Of a DNA stretch of 57,630 nucleotides, positions 8,461-16,452 are shown one piece after another (position 1 is the stretch's first letter; every line of letters starts with the position of its first letter). This DNA is from Roseivirga sp. UBA6061. GTDB lineage: Bacteria; Bacteroidota; Bacteroidia; Cytophagales; Cyclobacteriaceae. The position numbers and the translations under genes were made by a program. The notes beneath the pieces are model-generated. The model worked only from the letters and a program-made list of their open reading frames with translations, did not search any database and was not told the origin of the DNA. Where the stretch lies: the NCBI GenBank assembly GCA_002427745.1, contig DIYF01000067.1, positions 11,088 to 68,717 of the forward strand, read 5' to 3'.

Positions 8461-9492
8461 ATGGCCATTGACGGACTCAAGAAGAACGGGCTCTTTTCCA
8501 ACGGGCCCTTTTTCTGGTATCAGTATTTCCCGGGTCTTGTTTTCTGGATGCTGGTCACCCTGCCTGTATTAAGCCTTTTCAGGAAAACAGCCCCCCTTCC
8601 CCTTGTTAAGCGTATACCGGTTATCATAGGGCTGGGTGTATTACTGGGCATTATCAAAAATCTCGTTGCCTGGTTTTCGTATTTCACATCCGGTGTCATA
8701 GCGGGTAAATTTGACTTCTCCATTGTATCTCTCAATCAATTCTTCTCCCGGGTTACCCTCTTCTATTACATGGAGGCTATTATCATTGCCTGGGTACTGC
8801 TCATTATCTTTCTGATCATTGAGTTGTATCAGGGATATCAGAAGAAAACCGAAGAAGCCGCACAGCTACAGGCCCAACTGGCCAATGCACAGTTGGAGTC
8901 TTTAAGAATGCAGCTTCAGCCCCATTTTCTCTTTAATGCCCACAACACCGTATCCATGCTTATTCGTACAAAGCAGTACAACCAGGCCACGGAAATGATA
9001 TCGAGAATCAGTGACTTACTGAGAAACTCTCTTAACAGTCGGGATGACCAGTTTACCTCACTAAAAGATGAACTGGCGCTGCTGGAAGCCTATCTGGAAA
9101 TTGAGCAAATCAGGTTTGAAGACCATTTGACCATTACCCTCCAGATAGCCTCAGAGACTGAAAACATTCCCGTACCACATCTGCTACTACAACCGCTGAT
9201 CGAGAATGCATTTAAACACGGTATTTCAAAAAGCCTGGGACCGTCTTCACTTGTGATCAAAAGCTGTGTAATTGAGGGCAAGCTTCACATAACGGTGTTC
9301 AATACAGGCCCTTCGTTACCCGATAACTGGAGGTTGAAAGATCAGAAAGGTATTGGCCTTTCCAATACTGTTAAAAGGCTGTCTGCCCTGTACACACCAG
9401 ATAACTACAGCTTCAACCTTCACAACAAAGATCAAGGTGTTATCGCCAGAATCACCCTATCTCCAAGCCCTGACTCATATGCACCTCATTAA
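8461..9492 (+). CDS. LytS-type sensor histidine kinase (pair 1)
   Basis: A histidine kinase of the His_kinase/HATPase (LytS/YehU) class. Several membrane segments fill residues 1-130, followed by a short coiled coil (QKKTEEAAQLQAQLANAQLE), the phospho-acceptor motif LQPHFLFNAHNT, the N box PLIENAFKHGIS and the G box GIGLSNTVKRL. The first Met in frame is at 8461, but that start cuts into the first membrane helix: the open frame continues upstream to codon 8401 just after a TAA and encodes a plausible helix start (LKKLKPIYIVIVAWLLF). The true start may be a non-ATG codon near 8401-8410. The response regulator overlaps the stop by 14 bases, so they are translationally linked. Signal unknown. 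Confidence 0.88.
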   Translation: MAIDGLKKNGLFSNGPFFWYQYFPGLVFWMLVTLPVLSLFRKTAPLPLVKRIPVIIGLGVLLGIIKNLVAWFSYFTSGVIAGKFDFSIVSLNQFFSRVTLFYYMEAIIIAWVLLIIFLIIELYQGYQKKTEEAAQLQAQLANAQLESLRMQLQPHFLFNAHNTVSMLIRTKQYNQATEMISRISDLLRNSLNSRDDQFTSLKDELALLEAYLEIEQIRFEDHLTITLQIASETENIPVPHLLLQPLIENAFKHGISKSLGPSSLVIKSCVIEGKLHITVFNTGPSLPDNWRLKDQKGIGLSNTVKRLSALYTPDNYSFNLHNKDQGVIARITLSPSPDSYAPH

Positions 9493-10264
9493 AACCGTAA
9501 TAGTTGATGATGAAAAAACGGCCAGAGAAGGGCTGAAAACTCTTTTGGCAGAAGATGAAGGCATAGCGCTGGTAAAGTGCTGTAAAGATGGTATGGAGGC
9601 CATTGAATACCTCCGTGATGGCGATTGCGACCTGCTGCTACTGGATATACAGATGCCGGCCATTAGCGGTTTTGAAGTACTTAGCTCAATTCCTTCGCCT
9701 CCCACTACGATTTTCATTACGGCCTTTGATGAATATGCCGTCAGGGCTTTTGAGCACCATGCACTGGATTATCTACTAAAACCTTTTACCAACGAACGTT
9801 TCTTCGAAGCAATTCAAAGAGCCAAATCATTGATTAACAGCCGGAAATCTCAGGAGAACACCCTGAGTCAGTTACTGCAATACCTTAAGAGTCAGGAAAG
9901 CTCTCCAGGACTGGTCACCATGAACCAGGCAGATAAAACCAGGCTGGTAATCAGAACATCAGGTAAGATCATTCTGGTGAATACCGAGGATATTCGCTGG
10001 GTCGAGGCCTATGATTATTATGTCCGCATCCATTGCCATGAAGAGACCTATCTGATCAGGGAGAGCCTTAAAAGTATGGATGAAAAGCTTCCGGAGGAGA
10101 AGTTCATGAGAGTGCACAAATCCGCCATTGTCAATATGACCAGAGTCAGGAGCCTTGAGCATTTACAGAATGCCGAATACATGATCAATCTGGATGACGG
10201 CACTGCTGTTAAAGTAAGCAGAAGTTATAAAGCCCGGGTGGATAACTACCTGGGTATTTCATAA
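9479..10264 (+). CDS. LytTR-family response regulator (pair 1)
   Basis: A 261-residue response regulator. The receiver domain has acidic pair D10-D11, phospho-acceptor D56 in LLLLDIQMP, the conserved ITAFDEYAVRAFE and K in YLLKPF. The C-terminal LytTR DNA-binding domain follows (DIRWVEAYDYYVRIH, LKSMDEKLP, FMRVHKSAIVNMTRV). The ATG at 9479 is chosen because translation from further upstream would read antisense-like sequence of the kinase and the receiver starts right here (MHLIKTVIVDDE). It overlaps the kinase gene by 14 bases. Targets unknown; LytTR proteins bind paired direct repeats upstream of target genes. Confidence 0.92.
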   Translation: MHLIKTVIVDDEKTAREGLKTLLAEDEGIALVKCCKDGMEAIEYLRDGDCDLLLLDIQMPAISGFEVLSSIPSPPTTIFITAFDEYAVRAFEHHALDYLLKPFTNERFFEAIQRAKSLINSRKSQENTLSQLLQYLKSQESSPGLVTMNQADKTRLVIRTSGKIILVNTEDIRWVEAYDYYVRIHCHEETYLIRESLKSMDEKLPEEKFMRVHKSAIVNMTRVRSLEHLQNAEYMINLDDGTAVKVSRSYKARVDNYLGIS

Positions 10265-10397
10265 ACTGAAAAGAGGGACCCTATGGCCCCTCTCCAGGTA
10301 GGGTGAAAGCGCTACCATCGCTACGTTCTCACGACCAACTCATTGGTCAAGTCATGATTACATGTAAACAGGTATCAAAACACTGTCCAAAAAAATA

Positions 10398-10418
10398 AGC
10401 CACTGATAATCAGTGGCT
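10398..10418 (-). terminator. Intrinsic terminator of dapD
   Basis: Stem AGCCACTGA / TCAGTGGCT with a 3-nt loop; on the minus strand it is followed by a run of T (TTATTTTTTTGG). It lies 40 bases after the dapD stop codon. Confidence 0.85.
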
Positions 10419-10457
10419 CATTGGATATTTCTTCTCCCAAAATGGGATAAACTCTTC

Positions 10458-11270
10458 TTAAACAGCTACATCATTCTCCCTTAATGCATCGTTCAGGGAA
10501 GTCTTTTTGTCCGTACTTTCTTTCCTGTGACCAATGATCAGCGCAGCCGGCACATTGTAGTCACCTGCAGGGAAGGTTTTAGTATAGGAACCGGGAATCA
10601 CCACGGCTCTTTCCGGTACATAGCCTTTGTAAATCACAGGCTCGTCTCCCGTAACATCGATTACCTTAGAACTTGCCGTCAATGTCACGTTCGCACCTAA
10701 TACAGCTTCTTTGCCTATTCTCACTCCCTCTACCACAATGCAGCGGGACCCCAGGAAGGCGCCATCTTCTATAATAACCGGAGCTGCCTGTACGGGCTCC
10801 AATACGCCACCGATTCCGACACCGCCACTGAGGTGTACATTCTTGCCAATCTGAGCACAGCTACCAACCGTGGCCCAGGTATCTACCATGGTACCCTCAT
10901 CTACATAGGCACCGATATTTACATATGAAGGCATCATGATAACACCTTTGCTCACGTAAGAACCATAACGCGCAATAGCATGAGGCACAACGCGTACCCC
11001 TTTCTTGGCATAGCCGTCTTTCAGGCGGATTTTGTCATGGAACTCAAAAGGGCCTACTTCAATGGTCTGCATCTTCTGAATAGGGAAATACAGAATCACC
11101 GCTTTCTTGATCCACTCATTCACCACCCAGCCTTCAGGTGTAGGCTCGGCTACACGCTTATCTCCACGGTCTAAATCCTCGATTATCGTCTTTATTGCAA
11201 TAACAGTCTGCTTATCCGACAGGTAGCTCCTGTCGTCCCATGCACGCTCTATGATATCCCTCAATTCCAT
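10458..11270 (-). CDS. dapD: 2,3,4,5-tetrahydropyridine-2,6-dicarboxylate N-succinyltransferase
   Basis: A 270-residue DapD, the lysine/diaminopimelate pathway enzyme that succinylates tetrahydrodipicolinate with succinyl-CoA in the cytoplasm. An N-terminal helical domain (LRDIIERAWDDRSYLSD, VNEWIKKAVILYF) precedes a left-handed beta-helix of hexapeptide repeats (IGAYVDEGTMVDTWATVGS, IGKNVHLSGGVGIGGVLEP, AFLGSRCIVVEGVRIGKEA). The GYAKKGVRVVPHAIARYGSY block and PERAVVIPGSYTK are family signatures. Length is normal. An AAAGGA Shine-Dalgarno-like motif precedes the start. The gene is divergent from the glycosyltransferase with only 38 bases between start codons, so the promoters overlap. Confidence 0.96.
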   Translation of the reverse strand: MELRDIIERAWDDRSYLSDKQTVIAIKTIIEDLDRGDKRVAEPTPEGWVVNEWIKKAVILYFPIQKMQTIEVGPFEFHDKIRLKDGYAKKGVRVVPHAIARYGSYVSKGVIMMPSYVNIGAYVDEGTMVDTWATVGSCAQIGKNVHLSGGVGIGGVLEPVQAAPVIIEDGAFLGSRCIVVEGVRIGKEAVLGANVTLTASSKVIDVTGDEPVIYKGYVPERAVVIPGSYTKTFPAGDYNVPAALIIGHRKESTDKKTSLNDALRENDVAV

Positions 11271-11308
11271 AAGATCCTTTAGAAAAAATCTATAACTTTA
11301 GTTAGCAA

Positions 11309-12430
11309 ATGCAAAAGACCAAGGTAGTCATCGCTTCTGTGCTCAAGCCCATTGACGACACTCGCATGTACGAGAAATTTGGTCTTTCAATGGCGAAAAC
11401 AAGTAAATATGATGTTAATATCATAGGCTTTGCATCAAAAAATGTAAAGGCCCATGATTCCATCACTTTCCATTCTCTGGGCTCTTTTCCCCGAATGTCA
11501 TGGACGCGTCTTTTTGCCCCCTTCAAAGTTTTCAGAGCTTTACTTAAAGTAAAACCTCAAATTCTAATCTCTAACACACATGAAATACTGATAGTTACGA
11601 TTTTGTACAGAATTTTATTTGGAGCAAAAATCGTCTATGATATACGTGAAAACTATGTAAAAAACATCCTCTATACAGATGTATTCCCCAGGCCGGTCCG
11701 CCCCTTTCTTGCAGGCTGGGTAAGGCTGAAAGAATGGATGAGTCGTCCGTTTTTCAATGCCTATATTCTGGCTGAGCAGGTATATCAGCATCAGCTCCCC
11801 TTTGTTCCGGCAAAAGCAGTTGTGATTGAGAACAAGTACAAACCTGTAACCGGGAGTAAGCCAGCCGAACGCCCACTTCATCGGGAAACCATAGACCTGA
11901 TATATTCTGGAACCATTTCAGGAGGTAATGGCGTGTTTGAAGCGATTGATATTGCAGAAAGCCTTCATGAACTGGATAACTCCGTACGACTTAAAATTGT
12001 GGGCTATTGTGCATTAAAACCTGATTTACTGAAACTTCAGAACACAATTCAGGAAAAAGACTTCATCGAGCTACTCGGTGGAGATTACCTTGTACCACAC
12101 ACAACCATTGTAGAAGAAATTGCCAGGGCAGACTTTGGTTTTGTGCTTAAAAAGCCCAACAAAGGCATTAATGATGATAAACTACTCACCCGCCTTTTTG
12201 AGTACACCAGCAACCACCTGCCCATCATCATGCTCAACAATCCTACCTGGATAAGCTTCTGTGACAACTTCAATGCAGCCATCCCGATCGACCCCGAACA
12301 GTACGATGTCCGGGAACTCTATGATAAAATGAAATCGGGACACTTTTACGATCGCGGAGACACATCCATCTCTGACTGGCAGACTGAAGAACCAAAGCTC
12401 TTCAGTCTGATCACCTCTCTGCAGGCTTGA
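11309..12430 (+). CDS. GT4-like glycosyltransferase
   Basis: A 373-residue cytoplasmic glycosyltransferase with GT-B fold features: an N-terminal Rossmann part with the sugar-acceptor segment YDIRENYVKNIL, then the nucleotide-sugar half with DLIYSGTISGGNGVFEAIDI and KIVGYC typical of GT4 enzymes. The C-terminal E-x7-E region is diverged (FVLKKPNKGINDDKLLTRLF-type), so donor and acceptor cannot be named. A TAACTTTA element (11293-11300) resembling the -7 box lies 8 bases before the ATG, implying a very short leader. It is a lone glycosyltransferase next to dapD rather than part of a polysaccharide cluster. Confidence 0.82.
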   Translation: MQKTKVVIASVLKPIDDTRMYEKFGLSMAKTSKYDVNIIGFASKNVKAHDSITFHSLGSFPRMSWTRLFAPFKVFRALLKVKPQILISNTHEILIVTILYRILFGAKIVYDIRENYVKNILYTDVFPRPVRPFLAGWVRLKEWMSRPFFNAYILAEQVYQHQLPFVPAKAVVIENKYKPVTGSKPAERPLHRETIDLIYSGTISGGNGVFEAIDIAESLHELDNSVRLKIVGYCALKPDLLKLQNTIQEKDFIELLGGDYLVPHTTIVEEIARADFGFVLKKPNKGINDDKLLTRLFEYTSNHLPIIMLNNPTWISFCDNFNAAIPIDPEQYDVRELYDKMKSGHFYDRGDTSISDWQTEEPKLFSLITSLQA

Positions 12431-12446
12431 TTTAGATAAGTCTAAA
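12431..12446. promoter_or_regulatory. MntR/DtxR-type operator, site 1
   Basis: Perfect palindrome TTTAGATAAGTCTAAA (6-bp arms TTTAGA / TCTAAA, 4-bp centre) right after the glycosyltransferase stop and about 115 bases before the DtxR-family gene. It matches the general TTTAGG-n4-CCTAAA shape of MntR/SirR-type boxes of other bacteria. Confidence 0.65.
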
Positions 12447-12528
12447 AATTATTTTTCAAACCATTAACAACCTGTTAAACAAGAATATACATTCCATTAT
12501 GATACTTTTAGATCAGTTGAATATTTTT

Positions 12529-12544
12529 TTTAGATAAACCTAAA
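12529..12544. promoter_or_regulatory. MntR/DtxR-type operator, site 2, in the regulator promoter
   Basis: TTTAGATAAACCTAAA, the same layout as site 1 with one arm mismatch. It ends three bases before a TATCTTTA -7-like element (12548-12555), which is followed five bases later by the first ATG of the regulator. A bound repressor here would block its own promoter, consistent with autoregulation. Confidence 0.7.
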
Positions 12545-12560
12545 CAGTATCTTTACAGAA

Positions 12561-13229
12561 ATGATACTATCAGGCATGTTAAGCTTTGTAGAAGAGAATT
12601 ATCTAAAGGCTATTTACCACCTTTCCAACAGCGGAGCGGAAGCCGTTACCACTAATGCCCTGGCAGAGGAGATGCATACCACGCCTGCCTCGGTAAGTGA
12701 TATGGTAAGAAAGCTCTCAAAAAAGGAAGTGGTGCATTATAAAAAGTACCAGGGGGTAAATGTTTCTGAAGAAGGAAAACTGATCGCCCTCCGTGTAATT
12801 CGCAAACATCGGCTTTGGGAGGTTTTCCTGGTGCAGAAACTCGATTTCAACTGGGATGAGGTACATGATGTAGCCGAACAACTGGAGCACATCAAATCTC
12901 CCCTACTCATTCAGCGACTTGATGAGTTTCTTGGTTTCCCCAAGTACGATCCGCATGGTGATCCTATCCCTGATGAAAACGGCCAGTTCACAGAAAGCAA
13001 GCGTGAAGCACTGAGTAATACCGAGACTGGCACCACAGGCGTTGTCGTGGCTGTGGAGGACTCCGGCACCGCATTTCTCAAGTACCTGGACAAGGTAGGC
13101 ATCAGTATAGGTTCTAAAATCACTGTGGACGATATCATAGAATTCGATGGTTCCATGGACATCACTATTGATCAAAAGAAAAGTATCACTGTTTCTAAAA
13201 CCGTTGCCAACAACATATGGCTAGCATGA
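12561..13229 (+). CDS. DtxR/MntR-family metal-dependent transcriptional regulator
   Basis: A 222-residue three-domain DtxR-family repressor. Residues about 6-70 are the winged helix (VEENYLKAIYHLSNSGAEAV, TTPASVSDMVRKLSKKEVV), about 75-140 the metal-binding/dimerisation domain (HRLWEVFLVQKL, WDEVHDVAEQLEHIKSPLL, FPKYDPHGDPIPDENG), and about 150-222 an SH3/FeoA-like domain. It senses Fe(II) or Mn(II) and represses uptake genes in the family; a manganese-type role fits the TroA-like transporter behind it. Site residues differ from B. subtilis MntR (Asn/Lys where it has Asp8/Glu11), so the metal is uncertain. The start may be 12561 or Met6 at 12576. It overlaps the next gene by 13 bases. Confidence 0.92.
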   Translation: MILSGMLSFVEENYLKAIYHLSNSGAEAVTTNALAEEMHTTPASVSDMVRKLSKKEVVHYKKYQGVNVSEEGKLIALRVIRKHRLWEVFLVQKLDFNWDEVHDVAEQLEHIKSPLLIQRLDEFLGFPKYDPHGDPIPDENGQFTESKREALSNTETGTTGVVVAVEDSGTAFLKYLDKVGISIGSKITVDDIIEFDGSMDITIDQKKSITVSKTVANNIWLA

Positions 13230-14146
13230 TCATCAATCGCATTATCGCCCTCTTTCTTGTCTGTCTTGTAGTTACCGCCTGTGGTAGTGCAGAAAAGAGC
13301 ACTGAAACCGACAAACTGAGTATTGTCACCACTACGGGTATGATAGCCGATGTGGTTAAGAACATCGGAAAAGACTCAATACAGGTTCAGGCCCTGATGG
13401 GGCCGGGAGTAGACCCGCACCTGTATAAGGCTACTCAGGGCGATCTTGGGCGCCTACAGAAAGCCGATGTCATCTTCTATAACGGCCTGCATCTGGAAGG
13501 CAAAATGGGTGAGGTATTTGAGAAGCTGGGCCGCATCAAGAATGTGGTGCCCGTTGCAGGTCGTATTGAGGCTTCCAGACTTTTAAGTGACCCTGTATAC
13601 ACAGATGCCCATGATCCGCATGTATGGTTTGATGTAAACCTCTGGTCTTCTACCATCGATGTGGTAGTAGAAATACTATCTGCAGAAGATGCCGAAAATG
13701 CCGCTTTCTACCAGAAGAATGGTAAGAACCTCAAGGCAGAGTTTGCTTTGCTCGATAACTGGGTAAGAACACAGGTCAGCACTATCCCCGAAGACAAACG
13801 GATTCTGATCACCGCACATGATGCGTTCAATTACTTCGGCAAGGCTTATGATATCGAAGTGAGAGGCTTACAGGGCATTTCCACCCTATCTGAGTTCGGG
13901 CTGAAGGATCGCGTTGACCTGGTGAATTTTATAGTGGAAAAGCAGATCAAAGCGGTGTTTGTAGAGACCTCGGTTTCACAGAAAAATATAGACGCTATCA
14001 TTGAGGGCTGCCAGCAAAAAGGACATGACGTAACCGTAGGCGGCTACCTGTACTCAGACGCCATGGGAGCTGATGGAACTCCTGAAGGCACCTATACAGG
14101 CATGGTAAGGGCGAATGTAAATACCATTGTAAATTCACTCAGATAG
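13217..14146 (+). CDS. TroA/MntC-type metal-binding lipoprotein of an ABC transporter
   Basis: A 309-residue solute-binding lipoprotein, cluster A-I. Lipobox VTAC follows a hydrophobic signal (IIALFLVCLVVTAC). Metal ligands are visible in order: His in GPGVDPHLY, His in HDPHVWFD, His in ITAHDAFNYFG and Asp in YLYSDAMGADG. There is no His-rich loop of the ZnuA type, so manganese or iron is more likely than zinc. It is translated from a start that overlaps the regulator stop, and the ATPase gene follows after 70 bases that contain a third operator-like site. It would hand metal to the permeases at 15010 and 16453. Confidence 0.93.
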   Translation: MASMIINRIIALFLVCLVVTACGSAEKSTETDKLSIVTTTGMIADVVKNIGKDSIQVQALMGPGVDPHLYKATQGDLGRLQKADVIFYNGLHLEGKMGEVFEKLGRIKNVVPVAGRIEASRLLSDPVYTDAHDPHVWFDVNLWSSTIDVVVEILSAEDAENAAFYQKNGKNLKAEFALLDNWVRTQVSTIPEDKRILITAHDAFNYFGKAYDIEVRGLQGISTLSEFGLKDRVDLVNFIVEKQIKAVFVETSVSQKNIDAIIEGCQQKGHDVTVGGYLYSDAMGADGTPEGTYTGMVRANVNTIVNSLR

Positions 14147-14157
14147 ACATTAAAGTT

Positions 14158-14173
14158 TTTAGTCTTATCTATA
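14158..14173. promoter_or_regulatory. Possible MntR/DtxR-type operator, site 3 (degenerate)
   Basis: TTTAGTCTTATCTATA in the 70-base gap before the ATPase gene. It keeps the TTTAG left arm and four of five right-arm positions of sites 1 and 2. This suggests the transporter genes have their own metal-responsive control in addition to read-through from the regulator operon. Confidence 0.4.
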
Positions 14174-14216
14174 GACATAACTCATTGACAAACAAACAAT
14201 AAAACTGTATTGATTA

Positions 14217-15008
14217 ATGAAGACAGAAGCGAAGGATCCGGTAGTTGAGTTTCACGACCTGACGGTGTCTTATCACAAGAAACCTGTTTTGTGGAATATT
14301 GACATGACACTTCCGAAGGGAGCGCTCATAGGCATCATCGGGCCTAATGGTGCCGGTAAGTCCACGCTGATCAAAGCAGCTATGGGGCTTCTCCCCCTCG
14401 GTTCCGGCTTTGTGCGCATGTTTGATCGGCCGCTGGATAAGGTACGCGACAGAGTAAGCTATGTACCTCAGCGGGAGTCCGTAGACTGGGATTTTCCTAC
14501 CTCTGTCATGGATGTGGTGCTGATGGGACGCTACGCCCGGCTTGGGCTTCTCTCCCGCCCCAGGAAGGCAGATAAGGAAATGGCCCTTAACTGTTTGCGC
14601 AAGGTGGGCATGGATGCTTATACAGACCGGCAGATTTCACAGTTATCAGGCGGCCAGCAGCAGCGTGTTTTCCTGGCCCGCGCCCTGGCACAGGAGGCAG
14701 ACCTTTACTTTATGGATGAGCCCTTTGCCGGTGTGGATGCCGCTACGGAGGCCGCCATACTGGGTATTATGCAGGAAATGACCGCTCAGGGTAAAACAGT
14801 GATTGTGGTACATCATGACCTGCAGTCAGCCGCTGAATTCTTCGACTGGATCATCTTACTCAATATGCGCCTGGTAGCCTCAGGGCCTATAGACAAGGTT
14901 TTTAACAACGATTTATTGCAGGAAACTTACGGAGGCAAGCTGACTGTGCTGGCTGAAGTAGGAGAACTTGTGAAAAAACGCCAAATCCCAAGCCGCGAGA
15001 AATACTGA
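14217..15008 (+). CDS. Metal ABC transporter ATP-binding protein
   Basis: A 263-residue ABC ATPase of the Mn/Zn/Fe uptake family. Walker A GPNGAGKST is near residue 43-51, the Q loop lies in YVPQRESVDWDFP, the signature is LSGGQQQRVFLARAL, Walker B is LYFMDEPFAGVD, and the switch His is in VIVVHHDL. The RESVDWDFPTSVMDVVLMGRY segment is characteristic of TroB/MntB-type proteins. It is followed after one base by the permease-DtxR fusion, so the two are translationally coupled. Confidence 0.94.
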   Translation: MKTEAKDPVVEFHDLTVSYHKKPVLWNIDMTLPKGALIGIIGPNGAGKSTLIKAAMGLLPLGSGFVRMFDRPLDKVRDRVSYVPQRESVDWDFPTSVMDVVLMGRYARLGLLSRPRKADKEMALNCLRKVGMDAYTDRQISQLSGGQQQRVFLARALAQEADLYFMDEPFAGVDAATEAAILGIMQEMTAQGKTVIVVHHDLQSAAEFFDWIILLNMRLVASGPIDKVFNNDLLQETYGGKLTVLAEVGELVKKRQIPSREKY

Positions 15009-15009
15009 T

Positions 15010-16296
15010 ATGGATACCTTCTTTGAGTTCTTTTCATTCAGTGATCCCAATGTGGTAGCAGTCGTTATCGGCTCTGTACTGCTCACTGCCTCTTCTGCCG
15101 TGGTAGGTACTTTCACCTTTCTGCGTAAAAAAGCGCTGGTTGGTGATGCTGTGGCCCATTCTGTGCTTCCGGGAATATGCCTGGCCTTTATCCTTTCAGG
15201 TTCTAAAAACCCGCTTTTCCTGATTATCGGAGCCTTTGTCACAGGTTGGATATCACTCGTTTTGATCGATAATATCACCACCAAGTCAAAGATCAAAGAA
15301 GACTCAGCCATTGCCATTGTTCTCTCCGTCTTCTTCGGTATCGGTATTTTAATGCTTACCCACATTCAACACAGCGGCAATGCCTCTCAGACGGGGCTTG
15401 ATAGTTTTCTCTTTGGCAAGGCTGCAGCCCTTGTAGGCAGTGATCTGGTCACTTTTGGCATTGTAGCGGTGATCCTCCTGGTGACTGTGGGACTGTTTTT
15501 CAAAGAATTGAAGCTGATAGCCTTTGATGCCAGCTATGCCAGGGCGCTGGGGCTGCCTGTGAAGGCCATAGACCTGCTTCTAACGACCTTAACCGTACTG
15601 GCCGTAGTTACAGGCATTCAGGCCGTAGGTGTGATCCTGATGGCCGCTATGTTGATTACACCGGCAGCCGCAGCCCGCTTCTGGACCAACAATGTAAAGA
15701 CGATGACCATGATTGCCGCAACCATGGGGGCCGTTTCGGGTCTTACCGGTGCTTATGTGAGCTATGTAGCCCCTGCCATGCCTACGGGCCCCTGGATTGT
15801 GATGATCATTTCTGCAGTGGCCCTCCTCTCCTTCTTTATTGCCCCTAAACGCGGTATCGTCTCCCGTGCGGTAAGCCAGCGAAAGCTGCAGTACCAGATT
15901 ATGGACGAAAACCTGCTGAAGGCCCTTTTCCATCTGGGTGAGGAGGATGACGACACTTATAAGGGCAGAACGGCTGAAGAAATCGTAGAGAAAAGGCATT
16001 TCCCGAAGTCAAGGCTGATGTCATCATTAAAAAGGTTGAGGCGGGAAGGTTTCCTTACCAAGAAAGGCAGCCAGTGGGCCTTTACGGAAGCCGGTAAGTT
16101 AAAAGGACAACGGGTAGTGAAGCTGCACAGGCTTTGGGAGCTCTACCTGTCTAAATATGTAAAAATCGCTGCTGATCACGTGCATGAAGATGCTGAAACC
16201 ATAGAGCATATCATTACACCTGAGATCGAAGCGGAGTTGGAACGCATGCTGGAGTACCCTGAAATGGATCCGCATGAAGAGAGAATACCTTATTAG
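15010..16296 (+). CDS. Metal ABC permease fused to a C-terminal DtxR-like domain
   Basis: A 428-residue fusion. Residues about 1-285 are an ABC-3 permease with 8-9 membrane helices and the family blocks KKALVGDAVAHSVLPGICLA and GVILMAAMLITPAAAARFW. After an arginine-rich boundary (APKRGIVSRAVSQRKLQYQ) a cytosolic part of about 130 residues follows: a winged helix (YKGRTAEEIVEKRHFPKSRL, SSLKRLRREGFLTKKG) and a DtxR metal-binding/dimerisation segment (VVKLHRLWELYL, HEDAETIEHIITPE, PEMDPHEERIP). Single ABC-3 permeases are normally about 280-300 residues. The layout parallels chlamydial YtgCR, where the repressor part is released by cleavage; whether that occurs here is unknown. There is no C-terminal SH3 domain. 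Confidence 0.92.
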   Translation: MDTFFEFFSFSDPNVVAVVIGSVLLTASSAVVGTFTFLRKKALVGDAVAHSVLPGICLAFILSGSKNPLFLIIGAFVTGWISLVLIDNITTKSKIKEDSAIAIVLSVFFGIGILMLTHIQHSGNASQTGLDSFLFGKAAALVGSDLVTFGIVAVILLVTVGLFFKELKLIAFDASYARALGLPVKAIDLLLTTLTVLAVVTGIQAVGVILMAAMLITPAAAARFWTNNVKTMTMIAATMGAVSGLTGAYVSYVAPAMPTGPWIVMIISAVALLSFFIAPKRGIVSRAVSQRKLQYQIMDENLLKALFHLGEEDDDTYKGRTAEEIVEKRHFPKSRLMSSLKRLRREGFLTKKGSQWAFTEAGKLKGQRVVKLHRLWELYLSKYVKIAADHVHEDAETIEHIITPEIEAELERMLEYPEMDPHEERIPY

Positions 16297-16452
16297 CAAT
16301 TTAAATGATGGATTGAAAACGTTGAATGATGAGTATTGACCTGAAAAGACATCTGAATTTCAATTTATGGATCGAGCATCCGGAATCGGTATGTCCGGAC
16401 TGTTTCAGGTTAATGCAACATTCAGCTCTCCACATTTCACATTGATAAAAGA

